From Nocardia brasiliensis (GTDB lineage: Bacteria; Actinomycetota; Actinomycetes; Mycobacteriales; Mycobacteriaceae), in assembly GCF_011801125.1 (NCBI RefSeq), contig NZ_CP046171.1, positions 6,882,001 to 6,946,000 of the forward strand: a DNA stretch of 64,000 bases. Direction: 5' to 3'. The first letter of the stretch is position 1; each line of letters starts with the position of its first letter. Below are positions 63,575-64,000 of the stretch, in pieces. The translations under genes and the position numbers were made by a program. Below the pieces are notes generated by a model, which was given only the letters and a program-made list of their open reading frames with translations, did no database searches and was not told where the DNA came from.

Positions 63575-64000
63575 CAGGGATTACTGCCTTTCGTCCGTCG
63601 GAAACAATGCCCCGCGTCGCGACGGCGGCGACCACCTGCGCCAGCAACCGCCGCTCGACAACCTTGATGCGCTCGTGCAGGCTCGCCTCGTCGTCTTCGG
63701 GCAGCACCGACACGGCCTCCTGCGCGAGGATCGGGCCGGTGTCGACGCCCGCGTCGACCAGGTGCACGGTCGAGCCGGTGACCCGCACGCCGTAGGCGAG
63801 CGCGTCGCGCACCCCGTGCGCGCCGGCGAAGGCGGGCAGCAGCGCGGGATGGGTGTTGATGATCCGGCCGCCGAAGCGTCCGAGGAAGGCGGGGCCGAGG
63901 ATCTTCATGAAGCCGGCGGAGACCACGAGGTCGGGGTGATACCCCGCGACCGCGTCGGTGAGCGCGGCGTCCCAGGCGGTGCGATCGGGAAAGGCCTTCA
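63561..64000 (-). CDS. purN: Phosphoribosylglycinamide formyltransferase PurN, 5' end cut by the window edge
   Basis: The last 146 codons or so are present. The Asn-His-Asp active site is partly visible: [11 protein letters not shown] gives Asn and His, and [20 protein letters not shown] gives the Asp. [16 protein letters not shown] precedes it. PurN transfers a formyl group from 10-formyl-THF to GAR in purine synthesis. The start codon lies beyond position 64000. It is read just before purH with overlap. Confidence 0.95.
   Translation of the reverse strand, partial: KAFPDRTAWDAALTDAVAGYHPDLVVSAGFMKILGPAFLGRFGGRIINTHPALLPAFAGAHGVRDALAYGVRVTGSTVHLVDAGVDTGPILAQEAVSVLPEDDEASLHERIKVVERRLLAQVVAAVATRGIVSDGRKAVIPDERA

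Overview
The window is high-GC actinobacterial DNA, almost certainly from a Nocardia or a close mycolic-acid-containing relative. Three things point there: three tandem MspA/NfpA-type outer-membrane porins; an EspC-type secretion-associated gene; and gene order matching the Mycobacterium tuberculosis mprA-mprB-pepD-moaB2 ... mscL ... 5-FTHF cyclo-ligase | galU-moeA1-rimJ-Rv0996 segment. No database search was possible, so families are named from motifs, length and neighbourhood.

Left part (1-17 kb): a P450 lacking the ExxR motif, a secreted lipase, small secreted and zinc-ribbon proteins, a frameshifted alkene reductase facing a MerR regulator, a cold-shock protein, a TVP38 membrane protein and a D,D-carboxypeptidase. 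At 9.5-16.6 kb, five translationally linked genes encode a SWIM-like zinc protein, an unrecognised protein, a VWA protein, a MoxR-type AAA+ ATPase and a DUF5682 protein. This resembles the E. coli yehLMPQ type of MoxR-VWA system.

Accessory part (about 17-29.3 kb): this stretch is full of decay. It holds a remnant of an NTF2-like paralogue, a broken ABC exporter, an intact IS3-family element, a transposase remnant, a frameshifted membrane protein and a serine-recombinase remnant, and it ends at tRNA-Ala(CGC). The IS3 element, with a CGG target duplication, appears to have landed between the ribosome binding site and the GTG start of an EspC-like gene. That gene heads a three-gene operon (EspC-like, TPR-region protein, lipoprotein).

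Core part (29.3-50 kb): divisome pair Glp/GlpR(SepX) with RimJ between them, GalU, folate cyclo-ligase, FmdB, a SAF-domain protein, MscL, three porins behind a promoter with a perfect Crp site, the MprAB two-component system with PepD and MoaB2 (identical direct-repeat pairs precede both pepD and mprA), a full conservon (CvnA-D) followed by an MHYT membrane protein, and a DUF1906 protein.

Right part (50-64 kb): a divergent Zur-type locus encodes cysteine-free ribosomal proteins (L31B, L32, L28, L33, S14, S18) and a COG0523 protein that has lost its P-loop lysine. Next comes the most unusual locus: a KAS III enzyme, an AvrD-like protein, two NadR-like P-loop kinase or ATPase proteins and a drug-type MFS exporter. 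It lies behind a promoter with a perfect Crp site at a class II position and downstream palindromes. I propose that it makes and exports a syringolide-like or butyrolactone-like acyl signal. The window closes with a lectin/LysM protein, a lipoprotein, a GH20 hexosaminidase, purH and the 3' part of purN.
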